Source: Thermatribacter velox (GTDB lineage: Bacteria > Atribacterota > Atribacteria > Atribacterales > Thermatribacteraceae). Taken from it: DNA of 64,000 nucleotides. Positions 1 through 8,951 of this stretch are shown piece by piece. A program made the position numbers and the translations under genes. A model generated the notes under the pieces. It saw only the letters and a list, made by a program, of their open reading frames with translations. It was not told the DNA's origin and ran no database searches. How positions within the stretch are numbered: position 1 is the first letter of the stretch; every line of letters starts with the position of its first letter. Where the stretch lies: positions 1-64,000 of the forward strand of contig NZ_CP121689.1 of assembly GCF_038396615.1 (NCBI RefSeq). The letters run 5' to 3'.

Positions 1-1230
1 TTTGCCAGGGACAGGGATGATGCGTACACCAGTTGTTTTGTGGTTAATAACTCCGATAGCTATTTCATCGGCTATAATGCAGGAAATCACTTCAGAAGGA
101 GTGTCTCCGGGAATAGCTATCATGTCCAGTCCTACCGAGCAGACGCTGGTGAGTGCTTCCAGTTTTTCCATGCTCAGTGCACCGCACAAAGCGGCTTCAT
201 TCATGGCAGCATCCTCGCTTACCGGGATAAAAGCTCCACTCAAGCCTCCCACTCGGGAAGAAGCCATAGTGCCGCCCTTTTTGCAGGCATCAGTAAGCAG
301 GGCAAGGGCCAGCGTAGTTCCCCAAGCACCACATTTTTCTATCCCCATGGCTTGAATCACTTCGGCAACGCTGTCGCCAACCCGCGGTGTGGGAGCTAAG
401 GAAAGGTCCACAATTCCGAATTCTACCTTCAGGCGGGAAGCTACAGCCCTGCCAATCAGCTCACCCACTCTGGTAATTTTGAAGGCGGTGCGTTTGATTA
501 TTTCGGCGAGTTCTCCTAAGGAAGCTTGGGGATTCCGCTCCACCACTTCCTTGACCACCCCAGGACCGCTGACTCCAACATTGATGACTGCTTCGGGTTC
601 ACCTACCCCATGAAAGGCGCCAGCCATAAAGGGGTTGTCTTCCGGGGCATTGGCAAAGACCACCAGCTTGGTGCAGGCGATAGCATCTCGATGGGCGCTT
701 AAGGCAGCGGTTTCTTTAATAACCTCTCCCATCATCAGTATTCCATCCACGTTGATACCGCTTTTCGAAGAAGCAACGTTCACAGAGCCGCAAATACGCT
801 CTGTGCCTGCAAGTATCTGGGGTAGATTGCGGATAAAAACCTCTTCGGCTTTGGTACAACCCTTGTGAATGAGCGCTGAAAAGCCACCTACAAAGTCCAC
901 CTTGAGCGATGCGGCAAGATTGTCAATGTCTTGGGCCAGTTCCAGCAATTCCTGAGGTTCATCTTCGGCTTTGAAAAGCAATGCCATAGGAGTAAGGGCG
1001 ATGCGGCGGTTAACAATGGGTATTCCATAAATTAAGGCGGTTTCTTCCACCACCCGGTGAAAATCACCAGCTATTTTTTCAATTTTTTCAACTATCCGTT
1101 TTCGGGTTTGATTGAGAGTGTCTGAGCGACAGTCCAGAATGTTTATACCCAGAGTTACCGTGCGCACATCCAGGTTCTGAAGCTGGAGCATGCGCAATGT
1201 TTCCAGAATTTCAGAGCGGTCAAAAAGCAT
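1..1230 (-). CDS. DUF711/UPF0210 (PFL-like) protein, 3' end cut by window edge
   Basis: The reading frame runs open from an ATG at 1230 to the left edge, giving 410 codons. Family members have about 450, so only the C-terminal tail is missing. The start MLFDRSEIL and the late segment VRIIPVPGK are typical of the UPF0210/DUF711 family, whose fold resembles pyruvate formate-lyase but whose activity is unknown. A GGGAG Shine-Dalgarno lies 10 nt before the 1230 ATG; another in-frame ATG at 1239 is too close to it. The ACT-domain gene lies 15 nt upstream on the same strand. UPF0210 and UPF0237 genes are commonly paired, which supports both calls. Confidence 0.9.
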   Translation of the reverse strand, partial: MLFDRSEILETLRMLQLQNLDVRTVTLGINILDCRSDTLNQTRKRIVEKIEKIAGDFHRVVEETALIYGIPIVNRRIALTPMALLFKAEDEPQELLELAQDIDNLAASLKVDFVGGFSALIHKGCTKAEEVFIRNLPQILAGTERICGSVNVASSKSGINVDGILMMGEVIKETAALSAHRDAIACTKLVVFANAPEDNPFMAGAFHGVGEPEAVINVGVSGPGVVKEVVERNPQASLGELAEIIKRTAFKITRVGELIGRAVASRLKVEFGIVDLSLAPTPRVGDSVAEVIQAMGIEKCGAWGTTLALALLTDACKKGGTMASSRVGGLSGAFIPVSEDAAMNEAALCGALSMEKLEALTSVCSVGLDMIAIPGDTPSEVISCIIADEIAIGVINHKTTGVRIIPVPGK

Positions 1231-1245
1231 GGCTTGCATTCTCCC

Positions 1246-1566
1246 TTATATACGGTGCATGGCGTGGAATACTTCTGCGTGCTGCATAAAGACCTTGACC
1301 CCTATCGCCTCTCCTTTTTTGGTTAGCGCTTCCTTCAGGGTTTTGAGGTCGGTGGTGCAACGGGAAATATCCCCAATCAAAATCATCGTGAAGTATTCAC
1401 CGAGTATTTTCTGGGTTATATCTTCGATATTCACCTGGTATTGTGCCAGAACCGAAGTTATCCCTGCAATAATGCCAATGTGGTCAAGCCCCACTACGGT
1501 AATTACCACTTTGTTGTGGTGGCTGGGTTTTTCTCCAAGTTCAGAAAACAGTATTTCCTGGTCCAA
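1246..1566 (-). CDS. ACT domain protein, UPF0237 family
   Basis: This 106-residue protein is essentially one ACT domain. The beta-strand KVVITVVGLDHIGIIAGI is followed by the helix VLAQYQVNIEDITQ and the second strand YFTMILIGDIS. ACT domains bind small ligands, often amino acids, so a regulatory role for the DUF711 protein encoded 15 nt downstream is likely but not shown. Translation probably starts at TTG 1566, because GGAGG sits 9 nt upstream and no ATG or GTG is nearby. The start lies inside the end of the endonuclease V gene (26-bp overlap), so the two are probably translationally coupled. Confidence 0.87.
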   Translation of the reverse strand: MDQEILFSELGEKPSHHNKVVITVVGLDHIGIIAGITSVLAQYQVNIEDITQKILGEYFTMILIGDISRCTTDLKTLKEALTKKGEAIGVKVFMQHAEVFHAMHRI

Positions 1567-2269
1567 GGTCTTGGCCCTCCTTTTTAAGTTTTTGAGATAG
1601 CTGATGCGCTATGCGGGTTGGCTCCGGAAGGCGGTACCTACTTATTGCCTTGAGAGCCCACCTGAGAGCGCCTTCCAGGCTGATTTTGTGTCCAGGGGAA
1701 ACGTAAATGGGTTTCACGTTCTTGCGGGTACGCACTGCAAAACCTACCTGCTTTTCTTGATAGTAAAGCGGTGAATAAGCCCCTTTTTCAGGTGAAGGTG
1801 GTTCAAACTCTCCAATCAGGGGTTTTTTGGCAATACCTATCGAGACCAAGTCAAAGAGCACACCGATATGGCTGGCCAGGCCCACCCCACGGGGATGAGC
1901 TATGCCCTGTCCGTCAAAAAACCAAAGCTGAGGCTCCTTCTTTATTTGGGCCAGCGCTTTTTCTATGGCTGGACCCTCCCTAAAGGATAAAAAACCAGGA
2001 ATATATGGAAAGGAAGCAGGCGCCTTGCCTACTTGGACTTCCAGAAGCTGAAACTCGGGAAAGGAAAGCACCACAGCGACTGCCATTGAAAAGCCATTTT
2101 TAAGATAGGAAACATCGATACCCCCGATGCGGTTTACGGAACTCTCTTCAAGGGTACAGTTTAGGGAAATCCTTTTTTTCAGTTCTTTCTGAATGAACAG
2201 CGCTTCTTCTATTGATACCTGGAAAGGAAAAGGAAGAATCTTCTCCATAACAGGAGAATTGTAACGCAC
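1541..2269 (-). CDS. nfi: Endonuclease V (deoxyinosine 3' endonuclease)
   Basis: EndoV nicks DNA one phosphodiester 3' of deoxyinosine and so starts repair of deaminated adenine. The EndoV blocks are present in order: IGGIDVSY (metal-binding Asp) at about residue 48, PASFPYIPGFLSFREGP at about 84-100, and FDGQGIAHPRGVGLASHIG at about 117-136. The length of 242 residues is slightly above the usual 220-230. Translation may start at GTG 2269 or at ATG 2248 (MEKILPF). Neither has a clear Shine-Dalgarno; the later start removes seven non-conserved residues. It heads a small minus-strand group with the ACT and DUF711 genes. Confidence 0.92.
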   Translation of the reverse strand: MRYNSPVMEKILPFPFQVSIEEALFIQKELKKRISLNCTLEESSVNRIGGIDVSYLKNGFSMAVAVVLSFPEFQLLEVQVGKAPASFPYIPGFLSFREGPAIEKALAQIKKEPQLWFFDGQGIAHPRGVGLASHIGVLFDLVSIGIAKKPLIGEFEPPSPEKGAYSPLYYQEKQVGFAVRTRKNVKPIYVSPGHKISLEGALRWALKAISRYRLPEPTRIAHQLSQKLKKEGQDLGPGNTVF

Positions 2270-2303
2270 TTTGAGAGGTAAGAAAAGTAGGGTAGCGTAT
2301 GTC

Positions 2304-2540
2304 TTACAGTACTTCTACTTCTATGGTTTTGGTGAGGATGTCCACGTAGTTAAAGGAGATGCGCTGGCACGAACCATCGATGTCCATGCGGAGCGTAAAG
2401 AAGAAAGGATACGCTTTTTCAACTGTTCCTCGGCGGGTTACCGTCCGTTTGCGGCCTTTGTTAACTTCGATAACTACTTCTTTCCCTATTAAAAGGTCTA
2501 TCCATTCTTTAATTTCTTCTATAGAAGATTGGGTGGTCAA
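2304..2540 (-). CDS. Veg family protein (DUF1021)
   Basis: This 78-residue protein matches the Veg family: the core VVIEVNKGRKRTVTRRG, then an aromatic-rich strand, then QRISFNYVDILTKTIEV. In Bacillus, Veg is a small SH3-like protein linked to biofilm matrix gene expression; its molecular role is unclear. The start is TTG at 2540, preceded by AAGGA at a normal distance. It lies 34 bp upstream of the endonuclease V gene on the same strand, so co-transcription is possible. Confidence 0.85.
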   Translation of the reverse strand: MTTQSSIEEIKEWIDLLIGKEVVIEVNKGRKRTVTRRGTVEKAYPFFFTLRMDIDGSCQRISFNYVDILTKTIEVEVL

Positions 2541-2800
2541 GCAACATCCTTCCCGGGAAAAGTTTTTATAATTATAGCATTTTCAGGCTTTAAAAACAAG
2601 TGTTTGTAATTACACAATACAGAGACGAATCAGGTGGTGTAAATCATCTTTGCCATCGAAATGGCATTTATGGTGTCTTTTGTGTTCGTTTTGATTATTG
2701 CCTTGAGTTTTACTTTTCCACCACCCTAAATGGTAGTTTCAGAGTACTGATGGTAGTATTTTCAAAACGCGTTCCTGGATTGAGCAAGGAGGAGTAAGTG

Positions 2801-3544
2801 ATGCGTAGTAGATTGCCTGAAAAGGTTACCCTGGGTATCCTGCTTTTGGTTATCTCAGCTTTTCTTTACTGGTTACACTTTCTCATCTTCCGCGATGCTC
2901 ACCACATTTTCATATACCTTCTGGGGGATATCGCTTTTCTGCCGGTAGAGGTCCTTTTGGTTGGCTTGGTGGTAGAGTCGCTCCTTGGAGAGCGAGAGAA
3001 AAGGAATCGCTTAGAGAAGCTCAACATGGTGGTGGGTACTTTCTTCAGCCTGGTGGGAAGGAGAATGCTGGAGATGCTGGCTCAAAAGGATGCGGCTATT
3101 GAGAGCGTAAAACCATTTTTTGTGGTGGATGCCAGCTGGTCCAGAAAAGATTTTCAGCATGCCCTGCTCGGGCTGCAAAATTATTCTCCTCAGCTTGCTC
3201 TGGGTCCTGAAGACCTGGAGGCTTTACGCTCTTTTCTGGGTGAAAACCGGGAGTTTCTGGTGCGCTTGCTTGAAAATCCGGTTCTTCTTGAGAACGAAAA
3301 ATTCACCCAGCTTTTACAGGCAGTTTTTCACCTTGAAGAGGAACTGCACTTTCGTGGCGATTTCGCCACCTTACCGGAAAGCGATATCAAACACCTAACC
3401 GGCGATGTGGAAAGAGCTTGGGGGTACTTGCTCCGGGAATGGCTCAACTACCTTTTCTATCTCAAAGAAAAGTTTCCCTATCTTTTCTCACTCGCTGTTC
3501 GTACCAATCCTTTCAAAGAAAAGTGGTCTCCCGTGGTGGAATAG
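2801..3544 (+). CDS. Membrane-anchored protein of unknown function
   Basis: I do not recognise a family. The N-terminus has two hydrophobic segments, at about residues 11-30 (TLGILLLVISAFLYWLHFLIF) and 38-60 (IFIYLLGDIAFLPVEVLLVGLV). A charged linker (GEREKRNRLEK) follows, then a soluble, mostly helical C-terminal domain of about 170 residues rich in Leu and Glu. The ATG at 2801 is preferred over the adjacent GTG at 2798, because GGAGG lies 8 nt before the ATG. The 257 bp upstream (2541-2797) hold no convincing gene. The gene converges on the PPC-domain gene with an imperfect hairpin between them. Confidence 0.72.
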   Translation: MRSRLPEKVTLGILLLVISAFLYWLHFLIFRDAHHIFIYLLGDIAFLPVEVLLVGLVVESLLGEREKRNRLEKLNMVVGTFFSLVGRRMLEMLAQKDAAIESVKPFFVVDASWSRKDFQHALLGLQNYSPQLALGPEDLEALRSFLGENREFLVRLLENPVLLENEKFTQLLQAVFHLEEELHFRGDFATLPESDIKHLTGDVERAWGYLLREWLNYLFYLKEKFPYLFSLAVRTNPFKEKWSPVVE

Positions 3545-3549
3545 TTTGC

Positions 3550-3588
3550 AGGAGGCGTGCTCCGTGGTTTTTAAGGGAGCACACCTCC
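3550..3588. terminator. Hairpin between convergent genes
   Basis: The arms GGAGGCGTGCTCC and GGAGCACACCTCC pair with one mismatch around a loop containing TTTTTAA. It sits between the stops of two convergent genes and could end transcription in both directions. There is no strong T-run on either side, so it may be a weak terminator. Confidence 0.5.
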
Positions 3589-3595
3589 TCTTACT

Positions 3596-4024
3596 TCACT
3601 TTCCAAAGCGCAGCTGCTTCAACCCTTCTTTGGTTATCTCGCGCTTCATTGGCGCTTCAGAGAGGACCCCGATGGCCATCTCGCACAAATAGAGCACTTT
3701 GTTTCCATGTTCCAGGTGGCCTCCATAGGCACCTTTGACGTCGGATACCACGGCGTGAATGTGGGGTTCTCCATTGGCAATTACCCCGTGAAGAGAAAGT
3801 AGCTCAAAAGGCCCTTCGTATTTTTCGAAATGCTCTACCGGGGGAAGGCCGGTGGTGGTTACCCAGTGGAGATGCACTTCGCTCAGGGTACCAAAGCCGG
3901 TCAATACCACGCCGTTTTTGATTTTTTCCTTTTGAATTACTTCTTCAACTGTTTCCAGCACGTACTCTCCAGGAAAAATGCTGATGACCACCACATCTTC
4001 GATTTTCAAGCGTCCGTAATCCAT
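3596..4024 (-). CDS. PPC domain (DUF296) protein
   Basis: The 142-residue protein is a single PPC/DUF296 domain, with the family-typical LTGFGTLSEVHLHW, LHGVIANGEPHIHAVVSD and YGGHLEHGNKV. The His residues of the HIHA and HLEHG motifs are those that bind metal in related structures. Bacterial members are trimeric proteins of uncertain function; the plant relatives bind DNA through an added AT-hook, which is absent here. The start is ATG 4024, with AGGAGG 8 nt upstream. An in-frame extension to 4090 lacks a ribosome site. The GH1 glucosidase gene ends 92 bp upstream on the same strand. Confidence 0.85.
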   Translation of the reverse strand: MDYGRLKIEDVVVISIFPGEYVLETVEEVIQKEKIKNGVVLTGFGTLSEVHLHWVTTTGLPPVEHFEKYEGPFELLSLHGVIANGEPHIHAVVSDVKGAYGGHLEHGNKVLYLCEMAIGVLSEAPMKREITKEGLKQLRFGK

Positions 4025-4116
4025 CGCTTTGCCCTCCTGTAGTTGATGATTCAGAGTTGCTCCTTTTATTTTTCCAGATTTAAAGCGCAAAGTAAATAAA
4101 GGCTGTGTCGTTTTAA

Positions 4117-5463
4117 CTATTCTTCCAGCGATATTTCATTGTTCAGGAATTTTTTGAACCACCGGGCACTTTCTTTGGGTATACGCTTCAGGTTATCGTT
4201 GTAGTCCACGTAGAACAGGCCAAAGCGCTTGCTGTAGCCGTGCGCCCATTCGAAGTTGTCCATAAGGCTCCACACAAAATAGCCTTTAACGGGTACTCCC
4301 TGCTGGATGGCATAGTAAGTGTTTTTAAAGTGCTCCTTGAGAAAATCGATACGCTCATAATCCTGAATTTTGCCGTTTTTCATTTCGTCTTTGAAAGCAG
4401 CACCGTTTTCGGTGACATAGAGGTCAATGGGGCCGTATTCCCTGTTTATCCTGACCAGTATTTCCTGAATACCCTGGGGGTAGATTTCCCAGTCCATATC
4501 GGTGCGTTTTCCTTCCACTTTTACTGTTTTTGATTTCAAAATGCTTTTGGGGTCATAGCTTACTACTTCTCGAGAATAGTAGTTGACACCTAAAAAGTCC
4601 ATCTTTTCAGAAGCAACCTGGATACTTTCGTAGTCTTTAGCAAAATCTCCGTAAAGTTTTTGGTATACGCTTAAGAGCTCTTCAGGATATTTCCCCTTGA
4701 ACACTGGATCCAGGAACCAGCGGTTACGGTAACAGTCACTTAAGGTGGCTGCTTCTTTGTCCTGTTCCGATTCCGAGAGAGGATGTACCGGGTAAAGGTT
4801 AAGCACAATGCCGATTTTACCAGGCAGGTTTTTGCCACGGAATGCTTTAACCGCTTTGCCGTGCGCTACCAGTACGTTGTGGGCTACCTGAAGAGCTGTA
4901 CGACGGTCTTTGATGCCTGGTGCGTGCTCTCCGAGTTCGTGTGAAAGAAAGGAAATGCACCAGGGTTCGTTAAAAGTGGCCCATAGTTCCACCCGGTCTC
5001 CCAATGTTTTAAAGAGGAGCATGGCATATTCTAAAAAAGCCTGCACAGTATCGGTGTTGGTCCATCCTCCGTGAAACTGCAGGGGCTGGGGCAGGTCCCA
5101 GTGGTAAAGGGTGAGCAGGGGTTTTATTCCCTGCTTGAGCAGCTCGTCAACCAGCGCATTGTAAAAATCAAGGCCTTTCTGGTTCACTTCACCTTTTCCA
5201 CACGGAAATATCCGTGGCCAGGAAACCGAAAAGCGATATGAATTAACTCCCAGCTCTTTCAGCAGAGCAATGTCTTCGCGGTAACGGTGGTAGTGGTCAC
5301 AGGCAACATCCCCTGTGGTGCCGTCTTTAATCTTTCCTGGAGTATGCGCAAAGCGGTCCCAGATGCTTTCGCCTTTTCCATCTTCATTATAGGCTCCTTC
5401 TATTTGGTAAGAAGCGGTGGCAACTCCCCACAGGAAATCGCTTGGAAACATCTCTCTTTTCAT
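4117..5463 (-). CDS. bglA: GH1 beta-glucosidase
   Basis: The 448-residue, single-domain glycoside hydrolase family 1 enzyme probably hydrolyses cellobiose and other beta-glucosides to glucose in the cytoplasm. Family signatures are present: the N-terminal FLWGVATASYQIEGA, the acid/base Glu166 in ATFNEP, and the nucleophile in YVTENGAA. The length is typical and there is no signal peptide. The gene is preceded by a promoter with a palindromic LacI-type operator in its spacer (5563-5592), so sugar-inducible expression is likely. It is followed by the DUF296 gene. GH1 enzymes often have beta-galactosidase or beta-fucosidase side activity, so exact specificity is open. Confidence 0.96.
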   Translation of the reverse strand: MKREMFPSDFLWGVATASYQIEGAYNEDGKGESIWDRFAHTPGKIKDGTTGDVACDHYHRYREDIALLKELGVNSYRFSVSWPRIFPCGKGEVNQKGLDFYNALVDELLKQGIKPLLTLYHWDLPQPLQFHGGWTNTDTVQAFLEYAMLLFKTLGDRVELWATFNEPWCISFLSHELGEHAPGIKDRRTALQVAHNVLVAHGKAVKAFRGKNLPGKIGIVLNLYPVHPLSESEQDKEAATLSDCYRNRWFLDPVFKGKYPEELLSVYQKLYGDFAKDYESIQVASEKMDFLGVNYYSREVVSYDPKSILKSKTVKVEGKRTDMDWEIYPQGIQEILVRINREYGPIDLYVTENGAAFKDEMKNGKIQDYERIDFLKEHFKNTYYAIQQGVPVKGYFVWSLMDNFEWAHGYSKRFGLFYVDYNDNLKRIPKESARWFKKFLNNEISLEE

Positions 5464-5562
5464 AGTGTTTGTTCCTCCCTTTTACCCTGTAAGCAGGTTC
5501 GTCAATCTACCAGGGCAGTTCTCTGCCTGAGTGGTAACCTTGCAACAACAGGATTTGAGCTC

Positions 5563-5592
5563 ATTTTATGACAACGTTGTCAAAAAAGTCAA
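5563..5592 (-). promoter_or_regulatory. Promoter of the GH1 gene with LacI-type operator in the spacer
   Basis: Reading the minus strand, TTGACT (5592-5587) and TAAAAT (5568-5563) are separated by 18 bp. That spacer holds the perfect 14-bp palindrome TGACAACGTTGTCA (5569-5582), and the symmetry extends to 24 bp with one mismatched pair. A central CG in an AT-flanked palindrome is the hallmark of LacI-family operators. Bound repressor would cover the core promoter. The predicted start site is about 95 bp before the bglA ATG. Which of the LacI regulators in the genome acts here is not known; none is adjacent. Confidence 0.7.
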
Positions 5593-5803
5593 TTCCCTTC
5601 TTCTGAAGGCTTGGGTGTGCATGGCTTCCAAAGAAAATAGATTTTTGCTGATGTCAGGTGTTAGATGGTTTATACTTCTCTTTTGGAGGCGAGTTAGAAA
5701 ACGCTCGGTTTTGCAGAAAGCACTGTTTAACTTTGTTTAGCATAGTTTATGGTTCACCCTTTACTTTACTGAAAGAGTGACGTATGGATTATGGTGTATT
5801 TGC

Positions 5804-5843
5804 GACAACCCGGGCAGAGGGATTGCTCTGTTCCCGGGTTGTC
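5804..5843. terminator. Long hairpin downstream of the broken lipoprotein gene
   Basis: The arms GACAACCCGGG and CCCGGGTTGTC pair perfectly over 11 bp. An inner CAGAG/CTCTG stem extends the structure. It begins 30 bp past the stop of the 5874-7977 pseudogene. No T-run follows on either strand, so it may be a transcript-end stabiliser or a weak terminator. Confidence 0.5.
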
Positions 5844-5873
5844 CATATTTAATCCTGAACAAAGAGATTAAAG

Positions 5874-7977
5874 TTAAAGACAACCTTCTTCTACCGGCAA
5901 GCTAATTTGCCCCACACAATTTCCATCGAAGTCAAAGCTTTCCCAGTTATCGGGAGAAATGGAAGAACCATCGATGAGATAGACATAGACGTGTGAGGGC
6001 TCTGACCCGCTCTGCAATGGGAGAACAATATCCCCTGATTGTCCGATCATGGAACCAAGGTTGAGCTTCCATACAAGAAGTAAGCTATTAGATTCGATTT
6101 GCGTGCTACCTTCTGCGTATTCCGGATAGATGAGCTCCTTATTGGCGTGGGGATTGTCAAACCCCAAGCTGAATTCATTTTGAAGCTCATCTAAGGAAAT
6201 GGTGACATTTCCTTCAAGGCGAATGGCGAGATAGCTTTCAAACAAGGCCAAAGGGTTGTGGAGGTGATAGCCGATGTAAAGGCGATTATTGTCAGTACAG
6301 AAATTTGCAGTGTCATTTTGAGGTTCAAAGTAAGGCTGGTATAGATTTTCAAGGGGAGTAGCATCTTTGAGGTTGATTGTTGCTTCCGCTACAGCAAGAA
6401 CTCTTTCTTGGGGAAGATTTTGAAAATCGTCAAAGCTGGATAGACCGTCAACCCTTACAAGATACACCGAGATATCGTATAAGCCGGGAGAAACGTACTT
6501 TGAAAAAGTCATTATAAAACCATGCATTGAAATTCCCTGAAGTGCCATTCCGGTAAGTCCTTCTCCGCATCCATAATAACCTATCCATGCACCCGTTGTG
6601 TCTTCTCCTAAGTAATGCAAGTCGTCTTTGTATTTTACGAGAGTTTCGGAGGTATTACCGCTTGCGAAAATTTCAGAAATCGCTTGAGCAACATCGACAT
6701 AGCCACCCTCTCCCGAGAAAAAAGGAATAATGCCTACATCGTTATCTGCAAGGTTGCCTCCGCCTTGTGGACGGACATAAAAGAGCAACCCAAAGTGCAT
6801 TTCCCCTTCATAACCCGCGACTTGTGCCATGATAAATGCACTGTTAGCACCTTCTATGCCTCCAAAGTCGTCGACAGAGACTTCGAAATGCAGTCCATCG
6901 ATTGTTTCTACAAGTTCGATTTTCTTGGTTATCGTTTCCAGGGTTCTTTCTCTAAATGTGCTTAGTAGGTCCGCTTCGCTTTCGAGGCCGTCGACTGCTA
7001 CCAGGTAGAAGTTCAAAGTATACGAACCAATGGGAAGGTTTTCGCCAAACTGCAACCCTACGTTTGCTCCGAAGAATTTCCCTACTCGAGTTCCCTGGAT
7101 ACCGTTTTCAAAACCGCAATATCCAATCCATTTCCCCTCTTGTATACCCAGATATTTAAAGTAGAAGCCGAATTGTAGAGGTGGAAAACTGTTTTCGGAG
7201 AGTTCTTGGGTACTTTGGATTTCTAAGACAACCACAACGTGCTTATCATGCAAACGGGGGTCGTCCTGAGGGTTAGACATCCTGATGTCTATATTAACAA
7301 ATGGCGAAAGCTTGTAAGCCTTGCTTGGTGTTACTGCTTCAAAGGTAAACGATTCTTTGTGGTATTGGGGTTGTGTAGCAGGAAAGGGGGTTTTCAACCT
7401 GTGGGAGAACAATGTCGTTTGCTACATTAATGATTTGGTCGTCTTTGAGGGGGTCTGAGCCTCTTTGCAGGGCTTTTTTAATTTCCTCTACAAGCGTTGC
7501 AAAATCTTGGTCTTCAAGGAAAGAAGCCAGCTCTTCCTCACTGATTGTGCCATTGTTTCTGATTTTTGTTACGTACAGTACGGCCAGGGCCGTACTTTCC
7601 AGATTTGTGTTCCCTATATTTTTTCGTTCTTTTTCTTTTACACTTGCAACCGGTGCGTAAAGCTTTACAAAATCTTTTTCGACCTTGACCAGATAAGGTC
7701 CACCAGATGGGACAGTAACCCGATAGGTACCATCTTTAAGCGTTTTACCTGAGGCAACCAGCTCTTCGGTTTTCATTTCAAGGATGTAAACGCTTGCCTC
7801 TCCTAAGGGTGTAACATTATCGTTCCTGGATTTCTCTACCTCAACTGGCAGTATCGCCCTTCCTTCGATAATTCCGTAATTTTGAGGCAGGAAAAGATTG
7901 GTGTTCTGAAGGCAGCTGGTGAGGAGAATCAGAACACCTACGATTGCTGCAAAAATTATGGTAATTTTTAATTACAC
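5874..7977 (-). pseudogene. Broken lipoprotein gene (codon-2 stop plus frameshift)
   Basis: Two overlapping frames (7339-7776 and 5874-7412) join into one protein if the C5 run (G5 on plus, 7386-7390) had four bases. The junction would then read VENPFPATQPQYH. Upstream, the first frame continues through a lipoprotein signal ending in the lipobox LTSC. At its head, a GTG (7977-7975) 10 nt after GGAG is followed directly by TAA (7974-7972); reading AAA there would give a normal start MKLKITII. The N-terminal part has a carboxypeptidase-regulatory-like segment (DGTYRVTVPSGGPYLVKV). The C-terminal 500 residues are repeats of unknown function with Gly/Phe-rich strands such as GKWIGYCGFENG and GAWIGYYGCGEG. 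Either the gene is dead or both lesions are sequencing errors. Confidence 0.68.
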
Positions 7978-8171
7978 TGCTTTATCACTCCTTTTTCCCC
8001 GTGATAGCAGTTGTACACAAATTTAAGAGCAGAATTTTTGTTGCAGGAGAAAAAGATACGCCATAGCTAATATTCTGCACAATCATCCCCCTTCCAATGG
8101 GATTTTTGATATATATATCATAATCAATGAATTGCTGCATTATAATTTTGGTTCGAATAGCGCATCAGCTT

Positions 8172-8684
8172 TCACAGCTTGGTTCCTCCCAAAAACTTTT
8201 CTGCTTTCCATCCCCAAAAGTTGCCCCAGGAAAACTTCTGGGCTCGGTGTTCTCGGAGTGCTTTTCCTATGGAGGCGATAAGTCTGGGGAACATGTTTTG
8301 AGGGTCAAAGACCAGGATGTGGTGTTCATAAAGGTCAAAGTATATGGGCTGAAAGGTGAATGCTTCATCCCGGGAAAGGATGTAGGGAGAGGGTTCACAG
8401 TAAATGCCTTCTTTTTCGTAGAGTTCTTGAGCCAGCGGTTCGGTCCTTTTTATAGCCTCTTCAAACTCTTCCAGCCTTTTTCGCAAGCTCTGAGCTCTTT
8501 CAAGGATTACCAAAAGGTCCAGGTCTGAATTTTTGCGGTTTTCGCCCCGGGCGTAGGAGCCAAAAATGGCCAGTATGCATAGCAAGTTTCCATAGTGCTC
8601 AATGATTGAGGTTAAGACCTCTTTGATATATTGTTTGTGTGATGGTGAAAAGGTTCGTAATTTTTCCAAAGCTGCTTCCAGCAT
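8172..8684 (-). CDS. Nucleotidyltransferase domain protein (pol-beta superfamily)
   Basis: The protein has the minimal nucleotidyltransferase signature GSYARGENRKNSDLDLLV (GS plus DxD), followed by a helical, aromatic-rich C-terminal half of about 110 residues. Such proteins transfer AMP or similar groups and include MntA-type antitoxins that modify HEPN toxins. No HEPN partner is seen next to it. The ATG at 8684 (MLEAALEKL) is chosen because GGTGA lies just upstream. An extended -10 (TG-T-TATAAT, 8701-8706 on plus) lies a few bases before that. The longer frame to 8738 would run through the promoter. It is divergent from a second nucleotidyltransferase gene. Confidence 0.75.
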   Translation of the reverse strand: MLEAALEKLRTFSPSHKQYIKEVLTSIIEHYGNLLCILAIFGSYARGENRKNSDLDLLVILERAQSLRKRLEEFEEAIKRTEPLAQELYEKEGIYCEPSPYILSRDEAFTFQPIYFDLYEHHILVFDPQNMFPRLIASIGKALREHRAQKFSWGNFWGWKAEKFLGGTKL

Positions 8685-8881
8685 ACTATCACCATTTTTC
8701 ATTATAACACTCGCTTTTTCCTTTAACGGTTGCATCAAGCTTTGCTGTTTTCATAAAAGAAGGTGCTATACTCTCTAAAAGAGAGTGTTTACGAACACCT
8801 TGAGGAAGAAGGTGGAAACTTTTCTGAAAAGGTTCTTCCCGAACTTGCCTTCCACGGTTATTGACATGAAGCCCCTTTATC

Positions 8882-8909
8882 TTGACTTGCTCGTTGCTTG
8901 CAATAGAAT
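8882..8909 (+). promoter_or_regulatory. Sigma-70-type promoter for the 8952 nucleotidyltransferase gene
   Basis: TTGACT (8882-8887) and TAGAAT (8904-8909) are separated by 16 bp. They lie about 40 bp before the ATG at 8952 in the 190-bp space between two divergent nucleotidyltransferase genes. Confidence 0.5.
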
Positions 8910-8951
8910 GCTGTTTGGGAGTTTTTCTCGTTGAGAAAGGCAGTGACGGAA

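Larger units (their letters stand above)
5464..5873. other. 410-bp gap between the GH1 gene and the broken lipoprotein gene
   Basis: Apart from the bglA promoter/operator at its 5' end and the hairpin at 5804-5843, I see no convincing gene here. The one plus-strand frame of 69 codons (5531-5740) has no family resemblance and runs over the operator. The stretch is AT-rich and ordinary. Confidence 0.6.

Noticed and set aside
2600-2797. 65-codon frame before the 2801 gene
   Set aside because: It starts without a ribosome site, has no recognisable content, and its end is the ribosome site of the next gene.
5531-5740. 69-codon plus-strand frame after the GH1 gene
   Set aside because: It crosses the promoter/operator of bglA and shows no family resemblance.
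8107-8120. TGATATATATATCA palindrome
   Set aside because: Perfect but made of alternating AT; with no adjacent promoter structure it is likely chance in AT-rich intergenic DNA.
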